14,225 nt of DNA, taken from Bacteroidota bacterium. Lineage in GTDB: Bacteria; Bacteroidota; Bacteroidia; Chitinophagales; UBA2359. Positions within the stretch are counted from its first letter, which is position 1. Each line of letters opens with the position of its first letter. Location: NCBI GenBank assembly GCA_020629895.1, contig JAHDCM010000015.1, positions 2,656 through 16,880 of the forward strand, written 5' to 3'. Shown one piece after another: positions 6,288 to 14,108 of the stretch. The notes below the pieces were generated by a model. The model was given only the letters and a program-made list of their open reading frames with translations, was not told where the DNA came from and did no database searches. A program made the position numbers and the translations under genes.

Positions 6288-6801
6288 ACAAACTTCAATA
6301 AATAACACATTCAATATCAGGGCTATTATATAAAAAAGCAATAAAAACACTTTTAACTAAACTGTTATGAACAGACGTAAACTATGCAAGATAAGTGCTG
6401 AAAGTGTTTCCTTTTTACCAAAGAAAAAAGAAAAAACGTAACTTTATGATATAAATCACGTTAGGAAGCTGTACAAGTTTACAATCACCAACTGCTTATA
6501 CTCAACTTTTTTATTTTTATACGTGCAAGAAATAACAGCATCAACTTCCTATCAATACTCATTTTTACAGTCTAGTAACCTATAATTTTTTTTTGACTAT
6601 TCAGTTATAATAAACGTTTTATCTAATTAATTCGTATTAGTATTGTTCGCATAAAAACGACACCTTTAACTACACACTATACGAATTTGACTAATACATA
6701 CTCATTTATAGGTATTCTAGGTTAATCGTAGTATAATAGTTTGTTAATTAACAAATTATTTCATAACTTTATGTTGCGATCATGGTCAATTATAAGCACA
6801 A
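6288..6801. other. Gene-free AT-rich stretch of 514 bp upstream of the transglutaminase-like gene
   Basis: No gene of ordinary length is present. It holds a 24-codon open frame at 6367-6441. It also holds a 9-bp inverted repeat (AAACACTTT 6345-6353, AAAGTGTTT 6401-6409) and two interleaved inverted repeats (AATTCGTA 6629-6636 with TACGAATT 6680-6687; GTATTAG 6634-6640 with CTAATAC 6691-6697). The promoter and palindrome at its right end are listed separately. No obvious terminator follows the oxidase gene. Confidence 0.6.
6740..6771 (+). promoter_or_regulatory. Bacteroidota-type promoter overlapped by a 16-bp palindrome (candidate operator)
   Basis: TTTG at 6740-6743 and TAACTTTA at 6764-6771 fit the Bacteroidota -33 TTTG and -7 TAnnTTTG elements, one mismatch in the latter, with 20 bp between TTG and TA. 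Transcription would begin near 6778, about 24 nt before the ATG at 6802. The perfect palindrome TTTGTTAATTAACAAA (6740-6755) covers the -33 element, so a dimeric regulator bound there would block or contact RNA polymerase. The promoter match is visible in the sequence; the operator role is inferred. Confidence 0.55.
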
Positions 6802-7977
6802 ATGAAAAAACTCACAAACATATTAATTATTTCGGTTGTCCTATTAGTTATAGGGCATCAGTCTTCGTTTGCTGCTCAAGAGTCTATAAGAATTAACTTT
6901 TTTTCAGAACAACTGATCGTTAATTACGATCCTCAGATGAAAAAAAGCATGCCGCCCACAGCATCTCAAGTAGCTTATGAAAGGTTTTACTATGAGTTGA
7001 GTAATACCCAATACTATAACCTCGTTGGAAACCTTTTACATCACAAATCCAAATTACAGCTCAATGATTGGTTGTATTTCAGGCTAGTGGTTCGTACTGT
7101 TGAAGAGATATTTAAAGAAGAAAATGATAATTACCGCACCCTTGTTTGTTGGTTTTTACTACACAAATCGGGCTATCAGGTACAGATCAATTTTGTAGAT
7201 AATCAGGTGGCTTTATCTGTTTTTACAACAGACAGACTTTATGAGATGCCAGTAAAACGCCATAAGCATGGTTGGTTTGTAGATATTACTCCTTCTTATA
7301 GCAAAGCCAAACTCACCTCTATGCGTCCTGATTTCCAGATTGATGGAGGAGGCAAGCCTTTTAGCTTTAAGTTAGAGAAACTTCCTGTTTTCAGTAATCC
7401 GAAGCTCATTAATCGACAGTTGGCGTTTGTACATAATAATACTTTACACAAAATTAATGTACAGCTTAATAAAAGTCTTTTACAATTAATGGTTCAGTAT
7501 CCCGAAATGTCGGTCAAAGAACACGTTAATGTTCGTTTATCGCCTACTGCTTATGTATCATTGGTGCCAGAATTAAAGCGTATGATACACGGAAAGTCTG
7601 ATGAACAAGCCATTTCATTCCTTCTGAGTTTCACCAGACAAGCAATGAGATATAAAACAGATAAGTCTGCTTGGCAAATTAACAATATCACCTTTACACC
7701 AGAAGAGACCTTATTTTATAAGTATTCTGATTGTGAAGATCGCTCCGTACTTTTCTCTTATTTAGTGAGAGAGCTACTTGGTTTAGATGTTGTTTTGGTA
7801 GATTTTCCAGGCCATGCCTCTACGGCGGTATTGCTTGACAAACCTGCTGGTAAGCCTATTGTATATAAAGGTCGTAAATACACACTTTGTGATCCTACAG
7901 GACCTGGCGACCATCTTAAATTAGGCGATTACCCAAAAGGCTTAGCAGATAAACCTTATAAAATTATTGAGAAATAA
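6802..7977 (+). CDS. Exported transglutaminase-like (papain-fold) protein
   Basis: 391 residues. Residues 1-25 are a Sec signal peptide (MKKLTNILIISVVLLVIG, cleavage probably near SFAAQ), so it acts in the periplasm or is exported further. The C-terminal domain carries a transglutaminase-type catalytic triad: C311 in YSDCEDRSVLFSYLV, H338 in DFPGHASTAV and D364 in YTLCDPTG, with the spacing expected of this fold. These bacterial proteins may be proteases, amidases or cross-linking enzymes. The region from about 28 to 285 is not familiar by name. It includes LQLNDWLYFRLVV and YRTLVCWFLLHKSGYQVQINF, which I have the impression recur in uncharacterised Bacteroidota exported proteins. The gene has its own likely promoter (6740-6771) after a long gene-free stretch and ends before the strong terminator at 8158-8198, so it is probably monocistronic. 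The substrate cannot be inferred. Confidence 0.75.
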   Translation: MKKLTNILIISVVLLVIGHQSSFAAQESIRINFFSEQLIVNYDPQMKKSMPPTASQVAYERFYYELSNTQYYNLVGNLLHHKSKLQLNDWLYFRLVVRTVEEIFKEENDNYRTLVCWFLLHKSGYQVQINFVDNQVALSVFTTDRLYEMPVKRHKHGWFVDITPSYSKAKLTSMRPDFQIDGGGKPFSFKLEKLPVFSNPKLINRQLAFVHNNTLHKINVQLNKSLLQLMVQYPEMSVKEHVNVRLSPTAYVSLVPELKRMIHGKSDEQAISFLLSFTRQAMRYKTDKSAWQINNITFTPEETLFYKYSDCEDRSVLFSYLVRELLGLDVVLVDFPGHASTAVLLDKPAGKPIVYKGRKYTLCDPTGPGDHLKLGDYPKGLADKPYKIIEK

Positions 7978-8025
7978 TCTCATTCATCCGTTTTAGTAAA
8001 GATAAATAAATAAGTAGGGCTATAA

Positions 8026-8124
8026 TGCGATACTAGCTTGTTGATAGGCAAGGCATAAAACGTAGGCGATGCAGCGCATCGGCGAGGCTTTTCAACGTAG
8101 TATTGTTAGCGAAGAGGCAGCTAG
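8026..8124. repeat. Imperfect dyad-symmetric element
   Basis: Nested inverted repeats share one centre. CGATGC 8067-8072 pairs with GCATCG 8076-8081 across a 3-base loop, GTTGA 8040-8044 with TCAAC 8092-8096, and ATACTA 8030-8035 with TAGTAT 8098-8103. An alternative outer pair is CTAGCT 8033-8038 with AGCTAG 8119-8124. The centre is much richer in GC than the surroundings. It lies about 50 bp after the transglutaminase-like gene. It may be another intergenic repeat or a structured 3' RNA end; only one copy is in this window. Confidence 0.45.
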
Positions 8125-8157
8125 ATTGGGTAATTTATTCTTTCCTCTTTACTTAAT

Positions 8158-8198
8158 AAAAAAGTCCCATTCTGTTTAAAACAGAATGGGACTTTTTT
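8158..8198. terminator. Strong bidirectional intrinsic terminator
   Basis: A perfect 20-bp inverted repeat has arms at 8158-8177 and 8179-8198 with a single central base. The core is GTCCCATTCTG, flanked by AAAAAA on the left and TTTTTT on the right. It therefore reads as a hairpin plus U-tract on both strands. It should end the plus-strand transglutaminase-like transcript and the minus-strand M1 peptidase transcript, including repeat copy B. Confidence 0.9.
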
Positions 8199-8312
8199 TA
8201 TGTGTATAAATTAAAAAAATAATTCTCTACTATAAAGCTAATCAAGGTGTGGATTCAAAGAACCCGACACTATTAACTGGGCAGACTACTAATTAATGGT
8301 TATTTCATTTTT

Positions 8313-8518
8313 TGGGCGCATCCCTTTTCAGCTTGCCCTTTCATGCAAAAATGCATGAGGATCAAGCTGAAAAGGGTCGGGCTATTCGTTTGTAGTTGAC
8401 TTGTAGAAAATGAGTTCCACTAATGCTTCAGTGCGTCTTCGCTTCGTCGCTCAGCCACGCTTCAGCAAGTGTCACCGCCATTTCTACTTCGTCAAGCTAC
8501 CACTACTATCCCTTGCGC
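8313..8518. repeat. Hairpin-containing interspersed repeat, copy B
   Basis: Second copy of the element at 2394-2612, in the same orientation. It opens with TGGGCG, then has a hairpin: CCCTTTTCAGCTTG 8322-8335 pairs perfectly with 8363-8376, an internal loop follows, and TCATGCA 8341-8347 pairs with TGCATGA 8352-8358. The box at 8374-8398 (starting GGGTCGGGCTAT) and the end box at 8494-8518 (starting AAGCTACCACTACTATCCC) match copy A. Between them GTAGAAAATG 8403-8412 nearly pairs with CATTTCTAC 8479-8487. The middle is only loosely similar to copy A. It lies 46 bp beyond the stop of the M1 peptidase gene, again antisense to the adjacent gene. Confidence 0.8.
8322..8376. repeat. Hairpin of repeat copy B
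   Basis: A 14-bp perfect outer stem and a 7-bp perfect inner stem are separated by a 5/4-base internal loop, with a 4-base AAAA loop at the tip. The arm sequence is unrelated to that of copy A although the flanking boxes are conserved. Confidence 0.75.
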
Positions 8519-8564
8519 AATCAGTGAATCCATTGACACCTAAGTCTCCTTAATCGTTCAATCG

Positions 8565-10223
8565 CTAACTATCCTCTCTTGTTTTAATATAAAACTGGCG
8601 TTCTGCAAACTTTACATTCTTTTGTTTTTTCAACTTAGCTGTTTGCCATTCTGTTGTTGGGTATAGCCATTGCTCTTGTCCTTTCTTATCAAAATACTTG
8701 ATAGGCATATTAAAATCCTTTACATCAGCACTCCATTTATAACTCAGCTTTTTACCTTTCTTATCTACTTTATATAACAAAGTAGGAATTTGGGTATAAT
8801 TGAGATACTGATCAAATACATTAGCTAAATCTTTACCCGACTTACGGTTCATATACTGAATAACGGTATCTGTATTGATGATAGACATTTCAAAATCGCG
8901 AAGCATTCCTTTGATAATATCATCCCAAACAACATCATCATCAATGATGTGTCGCACGGTATTTAAGAACAGCATTCCTTTATTGTACATATCTCCACTA
9001 CCCTCTTTATTTACTCCATAAGGCCCAATAATTGGTTGATCGTTTCGAATGGTTCTTTTCTTAGCATTTACATAATCCATCGCTTTTTCATACCCATGCA
9101 TACACTCTACATATAAGGCTTCCGAATAGGTACAAAATCCTTCGTGAATCCACATATCCGCAATATCATAAGAGGTGATACTATTACCCCACCATTCATG
9201 CCCTGCTTCATGAATAATAATATAATCGAAGTCTAAGCCAATACGCGAATAATCCATTCCAGCATAGCCTGTTAGATAACGGTTTCCATAAGCAATTGCA
9301 CTTTGATGTTCCATTCCTAAATAAGGTGTTTCTACTAAAGCAAAACCATCTTCCCAGAACGGATATGGTCCCAGTTTTTCTTCGAAGCATTTCATCATTG
9401 GTGGTACTTGCTTGAAATGTTCTTTCGCTTTTTCGAGATTATAGGCAAGTACATAATACTCTAAATTGAGGATACGTCCGTCCATTCCTTTAAACTCTTC
9501 TGAGAAATAGGCATAATCAGCAATATTAAAGGTCACATTGTAATTATTGATTGGATAAGACACAAACCATTGATGTTTGGTAAAATCGTCTCCATCGGGC
9601 ATTTTTTGACGCAAGTTACCATTCGCCACAGCAGTTAGCTCGTTGGGTGCGCTAATAGTAATTAGCATACTATCTGGTTCTTCACTTTGATGATCTTTAT
9701 TAGGCCACCAGACACTGGCTCCTAAGCCTTGACAAGCAACTCCAATCCAATCTTTATCTTCATCATCTTTACTCCATACTAATCCACCATCCCAGGGGGC
9801 ATTTTCAGCAATTTGTGGTTTACCTCCATATTCAATCATTATTTTTTGCAAACTCCCTACAGCCGCTTCTTCTTTCATATCAATAAACACCGCATTAAAT
9901 TCTCTAGAAAAATCAAGTTCTTTTCCGTTGTATGTAATTCTATCAATATCTAAATTAGAGAATAGATCAATTTGCATGGTTTTCTGTTTGCCTAGCACCT
10001 TATAATAAATGGTATTACTTCCTTTAATGGTTTTTGTACTAGGCATAATTTTCACTTCCAAATCGTAATAATGGACATCAAACCAATCACGTACTGGTGA
10101 TAATGTGCCACGCAGGGTATCTGCTTTGGTAAAAGTGGTTTTCTCTTCCATTAACTGCGCATCTGCGGTATAGCTACCTCCAAGCGTTAAAAGAAAGGCT
10201 AATAAAAATGAGAATTGTTTCAT
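8565..10223 (-). CDS. Secreted M1-family zinc metallopeptidase (aminopeptidase)
   Basis: 552 residues. The signal peptide MKQFSFLLAFLLTLGG is followed by a likely cleavage site near TADAQ. The gluzincin zinc site is complete: HEAGH at 338-342 (catalytic E339) and E361 in WIHEGF, giving the HExxH-x18-E spacing of M1 enzymes. Y413 in MYNKGM fits the transition-state tyrosine. The exopeptidase loop reads LGMEHQS (303-306 GMEH), a variant of the GAMEN motif in which the residue E305, which holds the substrate's free N-terminus, is retained. The N-terminal beta-rich domain spans about 45-240. The protein has the short form without the long helical C-terminal domain of PepN. It should trim peptides in the periplasm or outside the cell. 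The upstream same-strand gene is separated by a terminator, so it probably has its own promoter. Confidence 0.9.
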   Translation of the reverse strand: MKQFSFLLAFLLTLGGSYTADAQLMEEKTTFTKADTLRGTLSPVRDWFDVHYYDLEVKIMPSTKTIKGSNTIYYKVLGKQKTMQIDLFSNLDIDRITYNGKELDFSREFNAVFIDMKEEAAVGSLQKIMIEYGGKPQIAENAPWDGGLVWSKDDEDKDWIGVACQGLGASVWWPNKDHQSEEPDSMLITISAPNELTAVANGNLRQKMPDGDDFTKHQWFVSYPINNYNVTFNIADYAYFSEEFKGMDGRILNLEYYVLAYNLEKAKEHFKQVPPMMKCFEEKLGPYPFWEDGFALVETPYLGMEHQSAIAYGNRYLTGYAGMDYSRIGLDFDYIIIHEAGHEWWGNSITSYDIADMWIHEGFCTYSEALYVECMHGYEKAMDYVNAKKRTIRNDQPIIGPYGVNKEGSGDMYNKGMLFLNTVRHIIDDDVVWDDIIKGMLRDFEMSIINTDTVIQYMNRKSGKDLANVFDQYLNYTQIPTLLYKVDKKGKKLSYKWSADVKDFNMPIKYFDKKGQEQWLYPTTEWQTAKLKKQKNVKFAERQFYIKTREDS

Positions 10224-10249
10224 GATAATGGTGGTTACTAATTTATAAA

Positions 10250-10284
10250 AACCCTGTCAAGTTCTTGATGATCCTGACAGGGTT
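10250..10284 (-). terminator. Intrinsic terminator of the 10332-11339 gene
   Basis: AACCCTGTCA (10250-10259) and TGACAGGGTT (10275-10284) are perfect 10-bp arms with a 15-base loop that holds a further CAAG/CTTG pair. On the minus strand the stem ends in GGGTTTTTATAAAT, a fair U-tract. It lies 48 bp beyond the stop of the upstream gene and 27 bp before the peptidase start codon. Confidence 0.7.
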
Positions 10285-10331
10285 CTAATATTATATTAAT
10301 ATGATGTTAATGCAATAATCTTTTCGTACTA

Positions 10332-11339
10332 CTACTTTGTTTCTAACTCTTTGATTAAAGCATTTATTTCACCTGCGCGACTTGGCAATTCTGCTTCTTG
10401 GGCATACAAACCTGCTTTGGCAGCAAAAAATTTACTTTCGACAATATTATCGACTGCTAGTGCATTTTTGGCTTGTTGTAAATAACATAAGCAAAGTCCT
10501 GGCTTCTGCTCCATTTTTTGGAAAATACGAACTGCTGTTCCGATAAAATGATCTGATTTACCATAATTTGGACGTTTCCACTCTGTACACGCAACTCCCA
10601 TTTGGTAATAACAAAAGCCTAAAATTTCTTTTGGATTCACATCTACTCCCCATCGTACCTTTCGGTGATTAACCAGATGATTGACATGTCGTAATAATCG
10701 TTCTCCCATATCACGATAATTGACGGCTACTACTTTCACCAATCCAGGAATTGGATTTAGTTGCTTATCGCGATTGTTTTTAGGTTGATAATTGCGAATC
10801 TTATTAAAGATACTTTTATCATTCTTTCTAAGGATATGATAAATATTTTCGTAGTTAGAGACAAGGCGTAAAAAACTAACCAATGTTCTAATATCCGAAG
10901 TTCGCATAAAATTAGAATGGTAATGACGAGCTTTGTCGATGACATAACTAGCCTTATCAGGCATTTCTAATCGGAAGAAAATGTAGAGGAGCTTATTGAA
11001 GTGGTAGATATTGTTTAATTCTTCTTCTCGAATCATTAACTCCTTTGGAATTTCTCGTAGTAAGTCTTCCAAATGGACATCATCAATACCCAATAAGCCA
11101 GCTGTAAAAATAAGTACAGTCGAATAGTTACTACCTTTTATCTTATCAGCAAAGGTGGCAGAATCAATTCGTTGTAATAGGCGTTCAGCAATTTGCGGAT
11201 CAGCGTCTTTTAGGGCTTGTAGAGCCAAAGACATGCGCTGAAAGTTGAGTTCTTTTAGGTCTGCTGACAATTCATCAATACTCATTTCAGTAATCAACTG
11301 AGCAGCAATCTCCTTGTCAAGTTTCTTTAATCTGTTCAA
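10332..11339 (-). CDS. Helical protein of unknown function (possible helical-repeat fold)
   Basis: Up to 335 residues. The longest open start is TTG at 11339; no in-frame ATG lies upstream before a stop, and the first ATG is residue 19 at 11285. Neither start has a visible ribosome-binding site. The TTG version keeps an unbroken amphipathic helix (KKLDKEIAAQLITEMSIDELSADL), which slightly favours it. The protein is almost wholly helical, without signal peptide or membrane segment, so it is probably cytoplasmic. Helix pairs such as HFNKLLYIFFRLEMPDKASY and a late LCLCYLQQAKNALAVDN then ESKFFAAKAGLYAQEAE resemble tetratricopeptide-like repeats, but I see no clear consensus. I recognise no family. 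It lies on the same strand between mutS2 (314 bp upstream) and the M1 peptidase gene, and its own terminator follows. Confidence 0.65.
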   Translation of the reverse strand: MNRLKKLDKEIAAQLITEMSIDELSADLKELNFQRMSLALQALKDADPQIAERLLQRIDSATFADKIKGSNYSTVLIFTAGLLGIDDVHLEDLLREIPKELMIREEELNNIYHFNKLLYIFFRLEMPDKASYVIDKARHYHSNFMRTSDIRTLVSFLRLVSNYENIYHILRKNDKSIFNKIRNYQPKNNRDKQLNPIPGLVKVVAVNYRDMGERLLRHVNHLVNHRKVRWGVDVNPKEILGFCYYQMGVACTEWKRPNYGKSDHFIGTAVRIFQKMEQKPGLCLCYLQQAKNALAVDNIVESKFFAAKAGLYAQEAELPSRAGEINALIKELETK

Positions 11340-11653
11340 AGTAAAGCTATTTTTGCGCGTAAAAATAGATAAAAATCCAAATAATTGCGGCTTTTCACTG
11401 CAATTTTATCTATTCTATATAAAGAAAAATAAATAAATACCACCTATTTTTCTTTATAAATTAGCCGTAATAATTGAAAATAGAACTTTTAACTAATAAA
11501 AGGCGTTTTTAGCTCTATTATAGAATTAAAACAGCGTTTAAAAATGGATTTCATAAATTCAACTTCAAAAATAAACATTTCCTACAAATTCAAAGAACCG
11601 ATAGGCTGCTTAATTCAAAGTAAATCAACAAAATATTATTTTTTACTCATAAT
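11340..11653. other. Gene-free AT-rich stretch of 314 bp between mutS2 and the helical-protein gene
   Basis: It holds several inverted repeats. AATAGATAAAA 11364-11374 pairs with TTTTATCTATT 11404-11414. AATTGC 11383-11388 pairs with GCAATT 11400-11405. TATAAAGAAAAATA 11418-11431 pairs perfectly with 11445-11458. AATAGAACT 11479-11487 pairs with AGCTCTATT 11511-11519 with one G-U on the minus strand and may be a weak terminator after mutS2. No supportable gene. Confidence 0.5.
11418..11458. repeat. Perfect 14-bp AT-rich inverted repeat
   Basis: Arms at 11418-11431 and 11445-11458 with a 13-base loop. It lies between mutS2 and the start of the next minus-strand gene. It could help end the mutS2 transcript or lie in the leader of the following gene; the low GC content makes a stable terminator doubtful. 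Confidence 0.4.
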
Positions 11654-14071
11654 TTATCCCAACTCAATGATACTAACACCAGCACCTCCATACTGTGGGT
11701 CTTCATCTCGAACAGATTTTACTGCCTTATAACTACGTAACATTTCTCGGATAGAACGTCGAAGCACCCCATCTCCTATTCCATGAATAACCTTTAGCTC
11801 ATCTACATTATACATCAATCCTTGATCAATTAAATCTTCTACTGACTTTAGTGCCTCTACCCGCCTTTGTCCCCGAATATCAATGCTATTTTCGAATTGG
11901 CTTTTTCGTTCAATACTATTATAAAACTGCACCCCTGCTTGCTCTTTCTTTTTAATGGGTTCTACTACTACTAACTCTTTCGTTTTTACAAGCGTTTTCA
12001 AGGTATCAAATTGCACTAAGCACTTATTTTTTCGAAACTCCATAACCTCACCTACCTCTCTTCCTGATCTCAAGCGCACAAAATCACCTTCTGCAACCTG
12101 TTTATCAGAATCCTTATAAAAGATATTATCTTTCAGTATCTCAATAGACTGGCTAAGCCGCACCTTATCTTTTTGAATTTCCTGCTTAATTTTACGTATT
12201 GTTTGCTTTTCGCCTTTATTTTCTTTCAGCTCCTTCACTAAATTCTCAAACTTTTTATTAGAAGCTTGTAAATCGGCCAATGCTTTTTCCTCTGTTTCTA
12301 GGATAATTTTTTTGCGTTTCAATTCTAGCTCTCGTTTCTTTACAGCATATTCCTCTAATAGTTTTTGATACTCTTTTTCTTTTTGGCGTGCTCGTCGCAA
12401 CATATCTTCGGCAGCGGCCTTTTCTTTTTGCAAGGTGGTTAGTAATTCATCAAACTGCTGATACTGTGTATCGACTTTTTCCTTCGCTTTTTGAATAAGT
12501 GCGTTCCCCATTCCACTTTTCGCAGCCAACTCAAAAGCAAAAGAACTTCCTGGCTTTCCTACCTCCAACATATACTTAGGGGAGAGTGTTTTATAATCGA
12601 AGGTCATACATCCATTGATGATACCTGTCGTTTCACTAGCATAGACCTTCAAATTTGAATAGTGTGTGGTAACGATACCATAACAAAACTTCTGATTCAG
12701 ATGCTCTAATACAGCCTCTGCAATTGCCCCTCCAAGTGCAGGGTCAGTACCCGACCCAAACTCATCCATCAACAAGAGGGTTTTTGAATTAGCCGCTTCC
12801 ACAAAATGTTTCATATTTTTGAGACGCGAACTATACGTACTCAGATCATTTTCAATAGATTGCTCATCTCCAATATCTACAAAAACTTGCTGAAATACAG
12901 TCATAATCGAATGATCATTCAGCGGAACTAACATACCTGTCTGGAGCATCAATTGTAGTAGTCCCGTTGTTTTAAGCATCACCGACTTCCCACCTGCGTT
13001 GGGCCCACTCACCAATAAAATTCGATTAGCAAGTGACAACTCAAACGAAAGGGGAACGGTCTTTTTTTTCTGTTGTTTGTTGATAAGGTATAAGAGGGGG
13101 TGGCGGGCATTAAATAACTCTATTTTCTTCTCTCGTGAAATATGCGGCCGATGTGCATCCATCTCCCAGGCCAACTGTGCTTTGGCATGAATAAAATCAA
13201 AAATACCAAGTACGGTTTGATATTCCTGAATATCTTTTCGGTAAGGGCGAATATAACGGGTTAGCTCTTGTAAAATGCGGTAAATTTCGCGCTTTTCGGC
13301 AAGTTGTAAGCCCACCAAATCATTGTTTATTTGTAGTGTTACATCTGGTTCAATAAAGGCGATATTTCCACTTTTTGACTCATCGTGAATGATGCCACGT
13401 ATTTTACGTTTATGCTCTGCCATAACTGCTAGTACACGTCGGCCATTACGAATACTTTCGACACTATCTGCCAGCCAATTATAATTTTTATACTCTCGGA
13501 GGACTTGTACAAATTGGCGATCTAACTCTTTATAGCGTTGATTAATGCTTTTACGAATGCTAATTAATTCTTTAGATGCATCTGAACGTACTCTACCATC
13601 TTTATCAATCACCCCTTTGATTTGGTGAATCAACTCTCGACTTACATTCACTCCCTCCAACAACATAAATAGGTTCGGATACCTTTCTTGGCGATCTTGA
13701 TTAAAACGAAAATACCGAAGCAACTCATTAGCCGCCTCCAATACTTTGTATAATCGAAATACCTGCGCCTCATTCAAAACCATGTTTTCGACCTCTAAAA
13801 ACCCAAGTTCTTCTTTTAAGGACAGATAATTATTGAGTGGAAAACCCTTGTCTTCTACCATAATCAACTCCTTAAACTCATGTACCTGTGTCAGCAAGCG
13901 TTCAATTTTATTGACATCGGTCAATACTTTCATACGCGCCACATGCTCTTTGCCAAGTGAACTTTGACATTTCTCACTTAGCAATTGAAGCACCTTATCG
14001 AATTCTAATTTTTGAAAAAGATCTTGCGGATAACGCTTAAATTGATGTTTGTCTTTCTGATAATATTCCAT
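11654..14071 (-). CDS. mutS2: MutS2 family ATPase with Smr nuclease domain
   Basis: 805 residues, typical for MutS2. The N-terminal part (about 15-340) corresponds to the MutS core and clamp without a mismatch-reading domain. The ATPase follows: Walker A GPNAGGKS at 356-363, the LSTYSSRLKNM signature near 410-420, and Walker B LLLMDEFGSGTD with D436 and E437. About 520-640 is a lysine/glutamate-rich coiled coil. The C-terminus is an Smr domain (about 729-805) with SIDIRG at 729-734 and HGIGDGVLR at 763-771, a variant of the usual HGKGTGxLR. MutS2 proteins limit recombination in some bacteria and split collided ribosomes in Bacillus (RqcU/MutS2). Which role applies here cannot be read from sequence. 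The ATG at 14071 precedes a normal N-terminus. A large inverted repeat lies just upstream. Confidence 0.94.
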   Translation of the reverse strand: MEYYQKDKHQFKRYPQDLFQKLEFDKVLQLLSEKCQSSLGKEHVARMKVLTDVNKIERLLTQVHEFKELIMVEDKGFPLNNYLSLKEELGFLEVENMVLNEAQVFRLYKVLEAANELLRYFRFNQDRQERYPNLFMLLEGVNVSRELIHQIKGVIDKDGRVRSDASKELISIRKSINQRYKELDRQFVQVLREYKNYNWLADSVESIRNGRRVLAVMAEHKRKIRGIIHDESKSGNIAFIEPDVTLQINNDLVGLQLAEKREIYRILQELTRYIRPYRKDIQEYQTVLGIFDFIHAKAQLAWEMDAHRPHISREKKIELFNARHPLLYLINKQQKKKTVPLSFELSLANRILLVSGPNAGGKSVMLKTTGLLQLMLQTGMLVPLNDHSIMTVFQQVFVDIGDEQSIENDLSTYSSRLKNMKHFVEAANSKTLLLMDEFGSGTDPALGGAIAEAVLEHLNQKFCYGIVTTHYSNLKVYASETTGIINGCMTFDYKTLSPKYMLEVGKPGSSFAFELAAKSGMGNALIQKAKEKVDTQYQQFDELLTTLQKEKAAAEDMLRRARQKEKEYQKLLEEYAVKKRELELKRKKIILETEEKALADLQASNKKFENLVKELKENKGEKQTIRKIKQEIQKDKVRLSQSIEILKDNIFYKDSDKQVAEGDFVRLRSGREVGEVMEFRKNKCLVQFDTLKTLVKTKELVVVEPIKKKEQAGVQFYNSIERKSQFENSIDIRGQRRVEALKSVEDLIDQGLMYNVDELKVIHGIGDGVLRRSIREMLRSYKAVKSVRDEDPQYGGAGVSIIELG

Positions 14072-14108
14072 GTTCTATATACTTCTTTCTTCACAAGTGT
14101 ATGCTTTA

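Larger units (their letters stand above)
7978..8564. other. Gene-free stretch of 587 bp between convergent genes
   Basis: It separates two genes that run towards each other. From left to right it holds the imperfect dyad around 8030-8103, the bidirectional terminator at 8158-8198 and repeat copy B at 8313-8518. The remaining sequence (about 8200-8312 and 8519-8564) shows nothing recognisable, and there is no supportable gene. Confidence 0.65.

Noticed and set aside
2394..8518. The two repeats as ends of a composite transposon
   Set aside because: They are in the same orientation and flank ordinary housekeeping genes with no transposase or integrase between them, so independent copies of a dispersed repeat are more likely.
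11544..11732. 62-codon open frame on the plus strand across the mutS2 3' end
   Set aside because: It is partly antisense to mutS2 and otherwise in low-complexity AT-rich sequence; no supporting features.
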